Source: Paraglaciecola mesophila (GTDB lineage Bacteria; Pseudomonadota; Gammaproteobacteria; Enterobacterales; Alteromonadaceae). From it: a stretch of 64,000 nucleotides of DNA. Below, one piece after another: positions 47,163 through 57,803 of the stretch (positions are counted from its first letter, which is position 1; every line of letters begins with the position of its first letter). Where the stretch lies: assembly GCF_009906955.1 (NCBI RefSeq), contig NZ_CP047656.1, positions 3,843,001 to 3,907,000 of the forward strand, given 5' to 3'. Under the pieces are notes generated by a model, which worked only from the letters and a program-made list of their open reading frames with translations, was not told where the DNA came from and ran no database searches. A program made the position numbers and the translations under genes.

Positions 47163-47575
47163 TAAAATAAGCTCCATGGACTGTTTACCCGAAATCGGGT
47201 GCGGCGTTGGGTCGATTTCACGCGTAGCGTTTGTTCGCTTACCGTTACACCCAGTGAATTTTTAAGCAATAAACTGGCTTTGTTATCGATCGTTAACGAT
47301 AGCTTTCGCTGAAGCTGGCGCTGGGTAGAGCAAAACAAACGCTGTTCAGAAAGTTGCGATAAATAAACACAATAGGTTTGCTGTTTTTTATTATGTACCG
47401 CAACTGAGAGGGAAAAGGTGCATGGCTCGTTCGCCCGCTCTGCAACGCAGACATTCGGCTGAATATGCCAACTTAGTTGCTGTTCTTCAGCGTTAATGTC
47501 GCTGGGTAATACTGCGCACATTATGCTCCACCAGGTTATCAGCACTCTCAAACTAGCAATGCTCCAACGATACAA
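47162..47575 (-). CDS. DUF3019 domain protein
   Basis: A 137-residue secreted protein with a signal peptide ending near INAEE and a short beta-rich domain: LSWHIQPNVCVAERANEPCT, then CVYLSQLSEQRLFC with paired Cys residues. DUF3019 genes in Alteromonadales usually sit between a MipA/OmpV gene and an RstA/RstB pair, as here. The function is unknown; a periplasmic sensor accessory is a reasonable guess. Confidence 0.82.
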   Translation of the reverse strand: MYRWSIASLRVLITWWSIMCAVLPSDINAEEQQLSWHIQPNVCVAERANEPCTFSLSVAVHNKKQQTYCVYLSQLSEQRLFCSTQRQLQRKLSLTIDNKASLLLKNSLGVTVSEQTLRVKSTQRRTRFRVNSPWSLF

Positions 47576-47590
47576 TGATGACTATGTTAG

Positions 47591-48478
47591 TCATTCGAAT
47601 ACATATCCAACACCGATAAAGATAGAGCGGGTAAATGACTGCTCCACTATTGGGCTATGAGTCATACCGCTGTTGAACCAGGTATAACTAGCCCGAGCTA
47701 GCCACTGCCAATCTTGGTTGATTGCCTTACTTGCTCCTATCGCTATAGTGGGCTGCCAGCCCGACGCGCCTTGATAGTAAAACGTGCTATCGAGGTTATC
47801 TTGTGGGTGTATGCCATAATAGTAATCAATTAATTGGCTGCTCTTCCACGTTATTCCCGGTGCGATGCTGAATCGCCAATCGTGCCATTTCCCATGATAG
47901 CGATAGCCTACTTCAAATTGATGGCCATGGTGTACACCTGTGGCATCGGTTTTTGCCGAGAAACGCCACTGTGAGTTGCCGCTTCGGATATGCCAACGTA
48001 TGCCAGCGTCGATAGCCCACTTTCTACTTTGAACATCATCAATGGATACGCGGCGTGTATCATAAGGGGACTCATTTGAAGGCCCGACCGCTTGGTTAAA
48101 TGCGTTGCTTGAAGGAAGCAATAGATTAGATGGGTGCCAAAATGTGAAGAAGGCTTTTTCGCTGTTAATACTGATGAATGTATCCAGCGCCGACGTGTCA
48201 CTTTGCAGCCACTGGTATCCTATTTCAGCGTTGTCTAGGTAAAGGTTATCGCCATAGTAGGCAATATCGGGTAACACTATTAAGGGGATTGCATCGCCAT
48301 CAACAAGTGGGTTGCTCTTAGCGCCAATACCGAGTGCCAGTCCTATTTGCCACTTGCCGGGTTCAATACATTGTTGCCCTGTACAGTCAGCAAATGCGCT
48401 GTGGGGCAGCATCAAAAACCACAGCATAAGCAAAATCATGCTGTGGTTTTTTATGCTAAATGCACCCATTTGATTCAC
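47591..48478 (-). CDS. MipA/OmpV family outer-membrane protein
   Basis: The 295-residue protein has a signal peptide ending SAFADC and the family start EPGKWQIGLALGIGAKSNPLVDG, PLIVLPDIAYYGDNLYLDNAEIGY. The last strand ends GVGYVFE. MipA/OmpV barrels are linked to peptidoglycan hydrolase scaffolding or osmoregulation. It is the first gene of the four-gene unit with DUF3019, the RstA-like regulator and the RstB-like kinase. Confidence 0.9.
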   Translation of the reverse strand: MNQMGAFSIKNHSMILLMLWFLMLPHSAFADCTGQQCIEPGKWQIGLALGIGAKSNPLVDGDAIPLIVLPDIAYYGDNLYLDNAEIGYQWLQSDTSALDTFISINSEKAFFTFWHPSNLLLPSSNAFNQAVGPSNESPYDTRRVSIDDVQSRKWAIDAGIRWHIRSGNSQWRFSAKTDATGVHHGHQFEVGYRYHGKWHDWRFSIAPGITWKSSQLIDYYYGIHPQDNLDSTFYYQGASGWQPTIAIGASKAINQDWQWLARASYTWFNSGMTHSPIVEQSFTRSIFIGVGYVFE

Positions 48479-48702
48479 CTATATCGTCAAAATTGTATTT
48501 AAAGAACATAGCGTCCTTCACTAAATGCTGAGTCAGTTCCTATCATGGCATGCTATCAAACCCCCAAGCAAAGCTCATCTGAGGGTTACAATTATTCACA
48601 AATCCTCGCAATTATGATCGAGACTCCCAGCCCCAAGTTATTGGATGATAAATCGACTCGTCGTGATCATAACGACTCAATTTATCAACAAGGGAATACA
48701 CC

Positions 48703-50073
48703 ATGTTACGTTTTATATTTAGGGGCTTATTACTGACTATGTTCGGCGTGCAAATTAGCGCATGTGGCGGTTCGGATGACAATGAAAAGAGCGAAAAATA
48801 CGACAAGCCCTATTTGCAATTCTACAATGGCTCAGCCGACACAGGTGCGGTCTACGTCACGGTTGATGAGGGGAACAATGTTGGATCTGCCGTGTATGGT
48901 GATGCAACGAGTGTCGTCTCTCTTGAACAAAATGATGTTGAACTGTCTTTTAGCCAACAAGATAGCGACGGTAGCAGCGAAATTATTGGGGAACTCTCTG
49001 CGAATATTGGCACAGGGAAAAAGTTACTTGTGGTGCTAAGTGGTGATACAAGCGCCGCGAATTTTAATGCCTATCCTATTGAACGCACTGAATTAGCTAG
49101 TCGCTTTCGTTTGTTCGCCACTTCTGTGCTCAGTACAGGGCAGGATTATGATTTATATTTAGCTCAAAGTGGCGACACCTTCGCTGATGCGCATTTGCTT
49201 TCCAGCGTGTCAACGGGGGCCTTAACCCAATTTGAGTCTTGGCAGGCTGAAGACAGCCAGTCGTTTAGTCAAGGTGATTACCACGTTTACTTGACCTTGC
49301 CGGGTGAAGATTCGCCTGTGTTTGAAAGTACTGACATTACATTTCAGTATGCCACTGAATATACTTTTATTATTCGTTCAAGCGCCGGGGCGATTAAAAA
49401 CAATATAGAACTGGATTTGGTGATCAATTCTTCGTCGGTGAATACCTACGCTGCGATAGATCAAGCCGCACAATTTCGAATTTATAACAGCCTAAATGAT
49501 AAAGAGGTGTCAGTAGACATTGTAGGTGCACAAGGTAACCAGCGTGCATTAACGTTAGCAGCGAGTGGTTTAAGTGAGTTTGATGCTATCGCCCACGGGG
49601 ATTATCAACTATCAGGCAAAGCATCTGATGACGAAAACTTCGCATTTTCCAATCAACTGCTCAGTTTAACCCAAGGTCGAAGCAAAGCGATTGTATTGTA
49701 TGAAAATGCTGAGCAGACGTTAGACGCCCTAACGTTTGAAGAAAGTAACTTACCACAAAGCGTCGAGCATGATGTACAAGTCGTAAACGTGACCCCTGAT
49801 TACGCCGCGCTTGACGTATTTTTCGTGCGTCAAAATGAAACCATTGCCACCGCGAAGTATCGTGCGCAAAACTTAGAGTTTGAACATTCGGCGCGGTTAA
49901 CGGTGAAAAGCGGCCTGTATGAAATTGTGATTGTGCATAACCAAGAGGACGGTACCCAATTATTACTCACGCGCAGTCCGATGTTCAATATTGACCAAAA
50001 TGAGAATTACATGGTGAGCGTTGAGACGTCAATGAGTGCGCCTAGCGGGTATGAAGTGGTGCTATTACATTAA
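48703..50073 (+). CDS. Lipoprotein with DUF4397-like repeats
   Basis: The 456-residue protein has a lipobox (VQISAC, Cys near residue 21) followed by a Gly/Ser/Asp linker. At least three similar beta-rich segments start near residues 36, 136 and 258, each with a pattern like YLQFYNGSADTGAVYVTVD, RLFATSVLSTGQDYDLYLA or QFRIYNSLNDKEVSVDI. DUF4397 domains are known in surface or periplasmic proteins and have no assigned activity. It is alone in its orientation, divergent from the MipA gene. Confidence 0.7.
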   Translation: MLRFIFRGLLLTMFGVQISACGGSDDNEKSEKYDKPYLQFYNGSADTGAVYVTVDEGNNVGSAVYGDATSVVSLEQNDVELSFSQQDSDGSSEIIGELSANIGTGKKLLVVLSGDTSAANFNAYPIERTELASRFRLFATSVLSTGQDYDLYLAQSGDTFADAHLLSSVSTGALTQFESWQAEDSQSFSQGDYHVYLTLPGEDSPVFESTDITFQYATEYTFIIRSSAGAIKNNIELDLVINSSSVNTYAAIDQAAQFRIYNSLNDKEVSVDIVGAQGNQRALTLAASGLSEFDAIAHGDYQLSGKASDDENFAFSNQLLSLTQGRSKAIVLYENAEQTLDALTFEESNLPQSVEHDVQVVNVTPDYAALDVFFVRQNETIATAKYRAQNLEFEHSARLTVKSGLYEIVIVHNQEDGTQLLLTRSPMFNIDQNENYMVSVETSMSAPSGYEVVLLH

Positions 50074-50278
50074 ATATTGCCTTAAATAAGGTGCGAATTT
50101 ATTCGTCGTACGTCGGTCTATTAGGTATAACTAGCTAAACGTTGTGGTGAAACTTGAATGACAGTCTTGAATAACATGAAGGAACAAGAGATTCAGGTTG
50201 TATTCAGCACGCTTAGGTAAGCTATGTCATCATGCGTAAAGCATCTTTTGCTCAGTCATATATGAGAGGTGGAAGGAT

Positions 50279-50806
50279 ATGAAAAAATTAGCCGTAGTAT
50301 TGGTGTCCGGCATTTCCTTAATGCTATCAGCGCACGCGTATAGCCAAGGAAAAGTAGAGGTGACATGGGAAAATACAGACAAATATACCGATGTGCGCCC
50401 GTCAAATGAATCGCGAAAGCGTTTTAAAGAGCGCACGTTTAAACAGTTAGATGAGTATTTAGTTGAGCTGGCAGAAACCTTACCTGAAGGGCAAACGCTG
50501 AATATGACAGTTACTAACCTTGATTTAGCAGGGCAGGTTTGGCCAGCGTCGTTTGTTGGGATCGGAAATGGTGCGAACGATGTGCGTTTAATTAAGAGTA
50601 TCGATATTCCGCGTATTGCATTTAGTTTTGAATTGATTGGGGCTGACGGTACGATTTTGCAACAAGGCGAGCAAAACTTGAAAGATATGTCGTTTCAAGA
50701 TCGTTACAACCCGTTTTTCTCTTCCGAAAACCTACGCTATGAAAAAAACATGCTGCGTATGTGGTTTGAAGAACAGTTTGAGCAAAACCTAGCTAAAAGC
50801 TCTTAG
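50279..50806 (+). CDS. DUF3016 domain protein
   Basis: The 175-residue secreted protein has a signal peptide (AVVLVSGISLMLSAHAYS). The mature domain has VEVTWENTDKYTDVRPSNES, LNMTVTNLDLAGQVWP and a C-terminal YEKNMLRMWFEEQF. These are DUF3016 features; the function is unknown. The ribosome site is AGGTGGAAGG just before ATG. A terminator follows 13 bases after the stop. Confidence 0.85.
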   Translation: MKKLAVVLVSGISLMLSAHAYSQGKVEVTWENTDKYTDVRPSNESRKRFKERTFKQLDEYLVELAETLPEGQTLNMTVTNLDLAGQVWPASFVGIGNGANDVRLIKSIDIPRIAFSFELIGADGTILQQGEQNLKDMSFQDRYNPFFSSENLRYEKNMLRMWFEEQFEQNLAKSS

Positions 50807-50819
50807 TTGAACATCAATA

Positions 50820-50848
50820 AAAGCACTGCATTTTACGGTGCTTTTTTA
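50820..50848 (+). terminator. Terminator after the DUF3016 gene
   Basis: AAAGCAC / GTGCTTT with an 11-base loop and a six-T run. Confidence 0.75.
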
Positions 50849-50857
50849 TGTTTGAGG

Positions 50858-51143
50858 ATTATTTAATGGAATTGGTATTATACCAATTCCATTAAATAAT
50901 TAACCACTCAGCGAAAATTTAAAAGGACTTAATCAAGGCGCTTAAATGAAGTAATAGTGGTGCTCTTTCGAGTTTGAGCAACACAGAGTAAGTTCTTTTA
51001 AAATTCGCCCGAAGGGAATTCCCCAGCGGGTTTTGCACTACGTTCTCGGTATTTGAAAGGGAACAACCATTACTACACACCGACGCCTTGTTCAAAACCC
51101 GCTGGATGAATTCTGAGAGGCCAATTATTTATTGGAATTGGTA
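50858..51143. mobile_element. 263-bp MITE with adjoining solo terminal repeat
   Basis: The element spans 50881-51143 with 20-base terminal repeats, TACCAATTCCATTAAATAAT on the left and its complement, with one mismatch, at 51124-51143. TTA flanks both ends, a possible target duplication. An inner inverted pair CCAGCGGGTTTTG/CAAAACCCGCTGG (51023-51035, 51093-51105) adds secondary structure. A second inverted copy of the terminal repeat (50858-50877) abuts its left end. No coding capacity. Similar TACCAATTC-ended elements are common in Alteromonadales, by recall. Confidence 0.75.
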
Positions 51144-52816
51144 TTAATAATATCCGCGTAGTGAACAGCTTGATCTCGACCATTTTGCTTCGCAGCATAC
51201 AGGGCATGATCCGCAAGTCGTTGAAGGTAGTCAGCGTCTTTCACTTCGCCTGGTAGGCAGGTCGCTATGCCTACGCTTATGGTGATGTGATCTGTGTGTG
51301 GGTTGTATTTATGCTCTAAATTGGCGCTACGCACACTGCTTAATAAGGTACTTGCGACATTTCTCGCGCCGACTTGATCTGTATTTGGTAGGATAAATAC
51401 AAATTCTTCTCCGCCATATCTAGCGGCAAAATCACCGCTGCGCTTGGCGACACTTTCAAAGATTTGCGCAATTGACACCAGTGCTTCATCTCCCGCCACA
51501 TGACCATAGTTGTCATTAAAGGGTTTAAAGAAATCAACATCCACCATCAAGAGTGACAGCGGCCATTTTTCACGTGTCGCCAGTTTTAATTCATGTTCTA
51601 GGCGTTCATCAAGCGCTCGCCTGTTCGGGATCCCCGTAAGTCCATCAAGCAAAGATAATTGCTGTAAAGAGATTTTCTGTTGCTCGATCGTAGCGGCAAA
51701 ATAGTCAATGGTGTCAGCAATATCAGATATTTCATCATTTCCGGATATATGGGTTGAATTACTGAAGCCATTTGCTCTGTCTTGAACGACTGTATTTAGC
51801 CTTACGAGGCGCCGTACTACACGATTTTGAATGAAAAATACGATAATCAGTAACAGCAGCAAGGCGCTAAGTACATACATACCCACATTTTGAATTTGTT
51901 CGCTGATGCGAACAGACGTTCGGCGAGTTTGCGTGATCAGTGAATCACTCAATTGGTACGATTTAAAGTTAAGTAAGCGAGAGTAATCAGCAATGAGGCT
52001 ATGTACAAAGTTGCCGCCACCCGTGACACGGCCTGACAATCGTAAAAGGTTTATTTGTAGCGGGAAAATACCATTTTCACTAAGGGCTATTTGATTGAAC
52101 TCAGCGACGATGGCTTGCATCTTCGGCTTTTGAGCCGCTGGAAATTGATGAATATTGCTGTAAAGCCCATCGATGATTTCAGCGACTTTAAACGAAGATT
52201 GGCGAATGCCTTGTAAACGAGTCAAGTTGACGGCGTTACTGGCCAATGCGACGGCTTCAAAAATGGCAGCACGCCACCGCTGTAACACTTGAATATCTTG
52301 TTTAGATAGGCGGTTGTCTGTGGTGAGCTTTACGACTCTGTCGTTCAATGCGTACAAGGCTTGCTCTTGAGACGAAAGTAAACTCGCCATTTTGATACGA
52401 TGCAGGGCGAGGGTTTTTAGCTCGAGAATTTCGCTCTCAATCGCACTTAAGTGAAAGTCTAAATATTGAGTCCCTTCACGGCGTTCTGCTAAGCTTCGAA
52501 TTTCATCAATTTTTTGATGAACATTACGCTCTGCTATACGCAGTGCGGGTTCAGAAGAAGCAAAGCTCAAGCCGTCACTTATTGCGGATAAGGTAGCAAT
52601 GTGGTTGTTCACTTGCTCTGAGAATACCACTTGCGGCAATGAGTCATTGGCGATGCTATCAAGAATATTCCTAAAATCGACCAATTTTGAATAGGCTAAA
52701 AGCGTCACACTAATGAAAATGACAAACACGCTGATAAACGAAAGCGCAAAGACCGAGCTTAAAGAAATTCGTGCTTTCGCTTGGTTTGAGGCCACTGGGG
52801 TGTTAGTTTCGGTCAT
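51125..52816 (-). CDS. Membrane GGDEF diguanylate cyclase
   Basis: The 563-residue protein has helices near residues 20-40 and 310-330 bounding a large helical periplasmic sensor, then a HAMP-like linker and a GGDEF domain. The active loop is RYGGEEFVFILP and the I-site is RSGD five residues before it, so it should make c-di-GMP. It overlaps the preceding 5'-nucleotidase-like gene by 14 bases. The last seven codons and stop (INTNSNK) lie in the terminal repeat of a MITE, so the native C-terminus may have been altered. Confidence 0.92.
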   Translation of the reverse strand: MTETNTPVASNQAKARISLSSVFALSFISVFVIFISVTLLAYSKLVDFRNILDSIANDSLPQVVFSEQVNNHIATLSAISDGLSFASSEPALRIAERNVHQKIDEIRSLAERREGTQYLDFHLSAIESEILELKTLALHRIKMASLLSSQEQALYALNDRVVKLTTDNRLSKQDIQVLQRWRAAIFEAVALASNAVNLTRLQGIRQSSFKVAEIIDGLYSNIHQFPAAQKPKMQAIVAEFNQIALSENGIFPLQINLLRLSGRVTGGGNFVHSLIADYSRLLNFKSYQLSDSLITQTRRTSVRISEQIQNVGMYVLSALLLLLIIVFFIQNRVVRRLVRLNTVVQDRANGFSNSTHISGNDEISDIADTIDYFAATIEQQKISLQQLSLLDGLTGIPNRRALDERLEHELKLATREKWPLSLLMVDVDFFKPFNDNYGHVAGDEALVSIAQIFESVAKRSGDFAARYGGEEFVFILPNTDQVGARNVASTLLSSVRSANLEHKYNPHTDHITISVGIATCLPGEVKDADYLQRLADHALYAAKQNGRDQAVHYADIINTNSNK

Positions 52817-54341
52817 TAGATTGCACCAGCCTCTTGCTTAGGGTCGGACCAAGCGTTTCCTGTTGACGAATACTGTCAATGAGTACATCAACGACCATTG
52901 GTGGGTCCATGTAGCCCAAAGCGATTTTGGGGCATTCGTCCAATACCTGATAACCATCTCCGCCGTTAGCGAGGTAATCTGTCGTGGCGAGCTTATAAGA
53001 ACGCGTAGGATTGATGTTTTCCCCATCAATTTTAATCGAGGTGATCCTTTCGCCGACTTTATTTTTCGCTGCATAAGTGACTTCTATACCAGAAATTTGC
53101 GGGAATCTCCCGCGTACTTGCTCAATGGTACTCAAGCCATTTTCAAGGGCTTGTTTGAGTTGTTGACCTGTGATGGCCAGCACGGCCAATTTACTGCGAA
53201 AGGGAAGTTCTTGGGCGATATCTCTTCGGGTGAGTCGTTGGCCTTTTACATAACTTTGGTTTCCACGAATAATGCCACCATTGATAAGGGCCATATCGGC
53301 ATTCGCAAATTTTCGTACGGTATCCGCGACTAAATTGGCAAATGCATTTTCTTCTGTTCTAACACTGGTTCTTAGGGTTTGAAAGTCTCTTATCACGGTG
53401 GCTATGGGCTGGTTTAACAATCGATTTAATCGAGAGGTATAACCTTTGACCTGCCCCGCCAAAATTGGATCACTGGGAAAGCCAGATAATTCTTTTTCTT
53501 GCCATGTTAGATTGGAAATAACACCGTTTTCTTTGTCTAACGTCAGCTTGAGTTCAGCTAAGTAATTAAGATGGCTGAGTACCACAGCGTTAGGGTGCTT
53601 AGGCATCACTTCATTGGCTAAGTTGGTAAATTCCGGGCTGGTCGTAATTGTGATGTCAACCGTATTTTTCGACAACAACTGGTCAATAAAAGGAAAGTTA
53701 TAGGAGTACATAAGCACGACAATCTCTGCGCCTTGTTCTCGTAATGCATGGGCGGAGTCAGAGATTACTTTTTGAGGGTCGAGGATCACGACTTGTTTAA
53801 GCAAGTAATCTGAAATTGCACTTTCGTCTAAAATCGAAATAATGCCTATCTTAACGCCGCGTTGCTCCACAATCACATTGTCTAATAGCCCATCGACGTT
53901 GGCTTGACTGCGTTTATCAAAGACATTGCTAGCCACTATAGGAAAAGCTGCTTCATAGGCGCGCAATGACAGTTCATCTTCATAATAACTAAATTCTCGC
54001 TTGGTAACAGACATCACATCAGGCTCGAGGCTATTAAGAATGTCGATGATATGCGTACCGCGATCTAAAGATGCAAGTGGACTTGGTGCTAAGCTGTTAC
54101 CACCGAATAAAAAGAAAGTGCTGGTATTTTTTTGATTTCGATAGCTCTGTAGGGCGCTCGCAAGTTCAGGATATCCCCCGACTTTTTTTAGCCCGATGAC
54201 GGGCATGTCAGAGGCATAAATGATGGATATGTTCTGCATACGAGACGATGCAGTGCTAGACGTAGGTATAGACATTTGTGCGCGGGCAAATAAGGTGAAA
54301 AATACACCCGCCAGTAACACGAGTAATTGTGTTCTGTTCAT
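52803..54341 (-). CDS. Degenerate 5'-nucleotidase-like periplasmic protein
   Basis: The 512-residue protein has a signal peptide ending FARAQ, a metallophosphatase-like domain (about 38-290) and a 5'-nucleotidase C-terminal domain (about 325-490) with ENAFANLVADTVRKFA, LINGGIIRGNQ and TTDYLANGGDGYQ intact. In the first domain the usual metal ligands are missing: NDxH is SDMP, GGD is GGN, GNHE is TKRE, and the later H-x-G-H and GGHS-type sites are YSYN and TTSP. Catalysis is therefore doubtful, while nucleotide binding in the C-terminal domain could persist. It overlaps the cyclase gene by 14 bases and may act as its ligand-binding partner. Confidence 0.8.
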   Translation of the reverse strand: MNRTQLLVLLAGVFFTLFARAQMSIPTSSTASSRMQNISIIYASDMPVIGLKKVGGYPELASALQSYRNQKNTSTFFLFGGNSLAPSPLASLDRGTHIIDILNSLEPDVMSVTKREFSYYEDELSLRAYEAAFPIVASNVFDKRSQANVDGLLDNVIVEQRGVKIGIISILDESAISDYLLKQVVILDPQKVISDSAHALREQGAEIVVLMYSYNFPFIDQLLSKNTVDITITTSPEFTNLANEVMPKHPNAVVLSHLNYLAELKLTLDKENGVISNLTWQEKELSGFPSDPILAGQVKGYTSRLNRLLNQPIATVIRDFQTLRTSVRTEENAFANLVADTVRKFANADMALINGGIIRGNQSYVKGQRLTRRDIAQELPFRSKLAVLAITGQQLKQALENGLSTIEQVRGRFPQISGIEVTYAAKNKVGERITSIKIDGENINPTRSYKLATTDYLANGGDGYQVLDECPKIALGYMDPPMVVDVLIDSIRQQETLGPTLSKRLVQSNDRN

Positions 54342-54468
54342 GACATTACCTACATCACCTTAAAAGCTTAACTATTTGATACATTTAATATAAATATCAC
54401 ATATATGATGAAATCGGTAATCAGCTTTTAGTCTAAGCTGATAAAGAGCAAAGTCACATTTTGCTATA

Positions 54469-54506
54469 AAGGCAACCGAACGAACAAAGCTAAGTTCGGT
54501 TGCCTT
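54469..54506 (-). terminator. Hairpin downstream of valS
   Basis: Perfect 13-base arms AAGGCAACCGAAC / GTTCGGTTGCCTT with a 12-base loop, about 10 bases past the valS stop. The T-run is short. Confidence 0.6.
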
Positions 54507-54515
54507 CATCAATGA

Positions 54516-57281
54516 CTATAGATTTTCGATCGTCTCTTTTTGCTCTTTTAACTTCTTCATTTGCATGGTGAAGTCTTCAAGCTTGGCTTTCTCTTTATCA
54601 ATAACCGCTGGGGGCGCATTGCTAACGAATTTTTCGTTATTTAATTTACCCTGCGTGCGGCCAAAGTCGGCTTCAATTTTTGCAAGCGCTCGGTTGATAC
54701 GGGCTAGCTCTGCGTCTTTATCGATCAAACCAGCCATCGGAATAAGAATTTCCATTTCGCCCACGAGTGCTGTGGCACTGGCTGGCGCTTCTTCTTCTGG
54801 CTGCAACAATTCAACGCTTTCAAGTTTAGCTAACGCTCCTAAAAACTCGCGGCTGCTTTGCAAGCGTTGCCAATCTTGGGCACTGGCATTACGTAGCAGA
54901 ACATTTAACGGCTTATTCGGAGAGATATCCATTTCGCCGCGAATATTACGAATGCCTACGATCACGCTTTTGATCCATTCCATTTCAGCTAGGGTGTCTT
55001 CGTCACGCAAAGCTTCGCTTTGTACAGGGAATGGCTGAGTCATGATGCTATCGGCTTGAATACCACATAACGGCGCTACGCGCTGCCAAATTTCTTCTGT
55101 GATAAACGGCATGATCGGATGGGCTAGGCGCAGAATACTTTCCAGTACGTTAACCAAGGTATGACGGGTGCCACGTTTTTGCGCCTCAGTGCTTACTTCT
55201 GAATTTAGCACTGGCTTTGAAAGCTCTAAGTACCAGTCACAGAATTGATTCCAAGTGAACTCGTATACTAAGTTCGCAGCGATATCGAAACGATAACCGC
55301 TCAAGGCGTCTTCAAAGTCTTTTAGGGTTTGTTGGAAACGTGCCAATATCCACTTGTCTGCTAGGCTAAGCTCCATGTCGCCGCCATTAGCACCTGTGTC
55401 TTGATCTTCGGTGTTCATCAATACAAAGCGTGATGCATTCCACAGCTTATTACAGAAGTTGCGGTAGCCTTCAACGCGTTTAACATCAAAGCTGATGTCG
55501 CGGCTGGTGGACGCCATTGCCGCAAAGGTAAAGCGCAGCGCATCAGTACCGTAGGCTGCGAAGCCTTCTGGGTAGCTTTTACGCGTGTTCTTTTCAATTT
55601 TGGCCGCCAGTTTAGGCTGCATCATGCCTGAGGTACGCTTGGCGACTAAGTCATCAATGCTGATGCCGTCAATCAAATCGATAGGGTCGATAACATTGCC
55701 TTTCGATTTAGACATTTTATCGCCTTGCTCATCGCGGATAAGGCCGGTGATGTAAATCTCTTTGAACGGAATTTGCCCAGTGAATTTCTTGGTCATCATG
55801 ATCATTCTGGCTACCCAGAAGAAAATAATGTCAAAACCGGTGACCAATACGGCGCTAGGTACGAAAGTGTCTAGCTCAGGCGTTTTCTTTGGCCAGCCCA
55901 TAGTCGCAAACGGCCAAAGGGCAGAAGAGAACCATGTATCTAGTACGTCTTCGTCTTGACGTAATGTCACGCTGGCATCGAGGCCGTTCTTTTCACGTAC
56001 TTCGGCTTCGGTGCGCCCAACGTAGATATTGCCATTTTCGTCATACCAAGCAGGAATGCGATGGCCCCACCAAAGTTGACGTGAAATGCACCAATCTTGG
56101 ATGTTGTTCATCCACTGGTAATAGGTTTTGTCCCAGTTCTCTGGTACGAATTTAATTTCGCCACTTTTCACCGCATCGATCGCAGGTTTGGCGAGTTCTT
56201 CAACTGCTACGTACCATTGGTCTGTTAAGTAAGGTTCGATAACTGAGCCAGAACGATCGCCACGGGGCACTTTTAGTTTATGATCTTCAATTTTAACCAA
56301 GATGCCGGCAGCGTCTAGATCCGCGACGATTTGCTTGCGCGCGTCGAAGCGGTCAAGGCCGCGGTATTGCTCAGGTGCTTCGTCATTAATTTTGGCGTCA
56401 TCGGTGAGAATATTAATCATCTCTAGGTTGTGACGTTTACCCATGTCGTAATCGTTGAAATCATGGGCTGGAGTAATTTTTACGCAACCGGTGCCAAAGT
56501 CTTGCTCAACGTAGTCATCTGCGATGATCGGAATAAGGCGGCCGGTAATCGGTAGTTTGATTTGCTTACCAATAAGCCCTTGGTAACGCTCGTCATCAGG
56601 GTGTACAGCAACGGCGGTATCACCCAGCATGGTCTCTGGACGTGTAGTGGCAACTATCAACTCGCCTGTGCCATCAGCAAGAGGGTAGCGCATATGCCAC
56701 ATAAAGCCGTTTTCTTCTTCGCTGAGTACTTCTAAATCGGATACCGCAGTGTGCAATACTGGATCCCAGTTGACGAGACGCTTACCACGGTAAATTAGCC
56801 CTTCTTCGTGCAAGCGCACAAAGACTTCATTCACCGCTTCAGATAGGTCATCGTCCATAGTGAACACTTCACGGTCCCAATCAGGAGAGGTGCCTAAGCG
56901 ACGCATTTGCTGGGTAATATTTCCACCTGACTCTTTTTTCCAGTCCCAGATTTTATCGACAAACGCATCTCGGCCTAAGTCGTGACGGGTTTTACCTTGC
57001 GCGTTTAGTTGACGCTCAACCACCATTTGTGTGGCGATACCCGCGTGGTCAGTTCCACATTGCCACAAAGTGTTGTCACCTTTCATTCGGTGATAACGCG
57101 TTAGGGTATCCATAATGGTTTGTTGAAAACCATGCCCCATGTGCAAGCTGCCAGTGACGTTAGGAGGCGGTAATAAAATGCAGTAAGGTTGGCCTTCACC
57201 ACTGGCTTTGAAATAGCCATTATTTTCCCACGCTTGGTAGCATTGCTGTTCAATATTTTGTGGGCTAAATGTTTTATCCAT
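54516..57281 (-). CDS. valS: Valyl-tRNA synthetase
   Basis: This 921-residue class I synthetase charges tRNA-Val. The HIGH motif is [14 protein letters not shown] near the N-terminus and KMSKS is in [13 protein letters not shown]. The CP1 editing domain has [21 protein letters not shown]-terminal coiled coil ([20 protein letters not shown]) binds tRNA. The length is slightly below that of E. coli. It is the last gene of pepA-holC-valS on this strand, 27 bases after holC. Confidence 0.97.
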   Translation of the reverse strand: MDKTFSPQNIEQQCYQAWENNGYFKASGEGQPYCILLPPPNVTGSLHMGHGFQQTIMDTLTRYHRMKGDNTLWQCGTDHAGIATQMVVERQLNAQGKTRHDLGRDAFVDKIWDWKKESGGNITQQMRRLGTSPDWDREVFTMDDDLSEAVNEVFVRLHEEGLIYRGKRLVNWDPVLHTAVSDLEVLSEEENGFMWHMRYPLADGTGELIVATTRPETMLGDTAVAVHPDDERYQGLIGKQIKLPITGRLIPIIADDYVEQDFGTGCVKITPAHDFNDYDMGKRHNLEMINILTDDAKINDEAPEQYRGLDRFDARKQIVADLDAAGILVKIEDHKLKVPRGDRSGSVIEPYLTDQWYVAVEELAKPAIDAVKSGEIKFVPENWDKTYYQWMNNIQDWCISRQLWWGHRIPAWYDENGNIYVGRTEAEVREKNGLDASVTLRQDEDVLDTWFSSALWPFATMGWPKKTPELDTFVPSAVLVTGFDIIFFWVARMIMMTKKFTGQIPFKEIYITGLIRDEQGDKMSKSKGNVIDPIDLIDGISIDDLVAKRTSGMMQPKLAAKIEKNTRKSYPEGFAAYGTDALRFTFAAMASTSRDISFDVKRVEGYRNFCNKLWNASRFVLMNTEDQDTGANGGDMELSLADKWILARFQQTLKDFEDALSGYRFDIAANLVYEFTWNQFCDWYLELSKPVLNSEVSTEAQKRGTRHTLVNVLESILRLAHPIMPFITEEIWQRVAPLCGIQADSIMTQPFPVQSEALRDEDTLAEMEWIKSVIVGIRNIRGEMDISPNKPLNVLLRNASAQDWQRLQSSREFLGALAKLESVELLQPEEEAPASATALVGEMEILIPMAGLIDKDAELARINRALAKIEADFGRTQGKLNNEKFVSNAPPAVIDKEKAKLEDFTMQMKKLKEQKETIENL

Positions 57282-57307
57282 TGTATTTGGTCTCGTTATT
57301 GCGATGA

Positions 57308-57778
57308 CTAATGACCCGCGAGTGAGTTGAGTAACTCTTTGCTGGGTAACGTATCTAATTGATGGCCAGCGGCGCGGTAATGCTTATAGCGCTCGCGGGC
57401 TTGCTGCTTAAGGGTTTCAGCGGCAGGTACAAAATCAAATATGCGACTAAATTTGCCATGAAAGTCCGGCATGTTGTCGGCGAGGTTGATCAGTACGGGT
57501 TTGTTGAACTGGCTTGGGCGTTGCCAGCATATTTCTACTGGCGTGCCTGCTTGGGGCCCTTCGCCAGTTAAGTTATGAGGAACGAAACGGTCGTTCGGTA
57601 GTTGCCACAGTAATTCATCGAATTGCTCAGCTTGTGCCTGACTTTGACACATCACCACGCAGCGTTGTTTATTGCTAAAACACTGGGCCGCCAATTGACA
57701 AGCCAGCGCAAGGTGCGCTGGCTGTTGACTTGTTGTTTCTGCTTCTTGTTCGAGCAGGTAAAACGTGACCTTAGACAT
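57308..57778 (-). CDS. holC: DNA polymerase III chi subunit
   Basis: The 156-residue protein starts [20 protein letters not shown] and contains [22 protein letters not shown] and [25 protein letters not shown], the holC pattern. Chi links the clamp loader to SSB during replication. Gene order pepA-holC-valS matches E. coli, which supports the call. Confidence 0.94.
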   Translation of the reverse strand: MSKVTFYLLEQEAETTSQQPAHLALACQLAAQCFSNKQRCVVMCQSQAQAEQFDELLWQLPNDRFVPHNLTGEGPQAGTPVEICWQRPSQFNKPVLINLADNMPDFHGKFSRIFDFVPAAETLKQQARERYKHYRAAGHQLDTLPSKELLNSLAGH

Positions 57779-57803
57779 CAGGTTATCCGTTCGTTGTGAC
57801 AGG

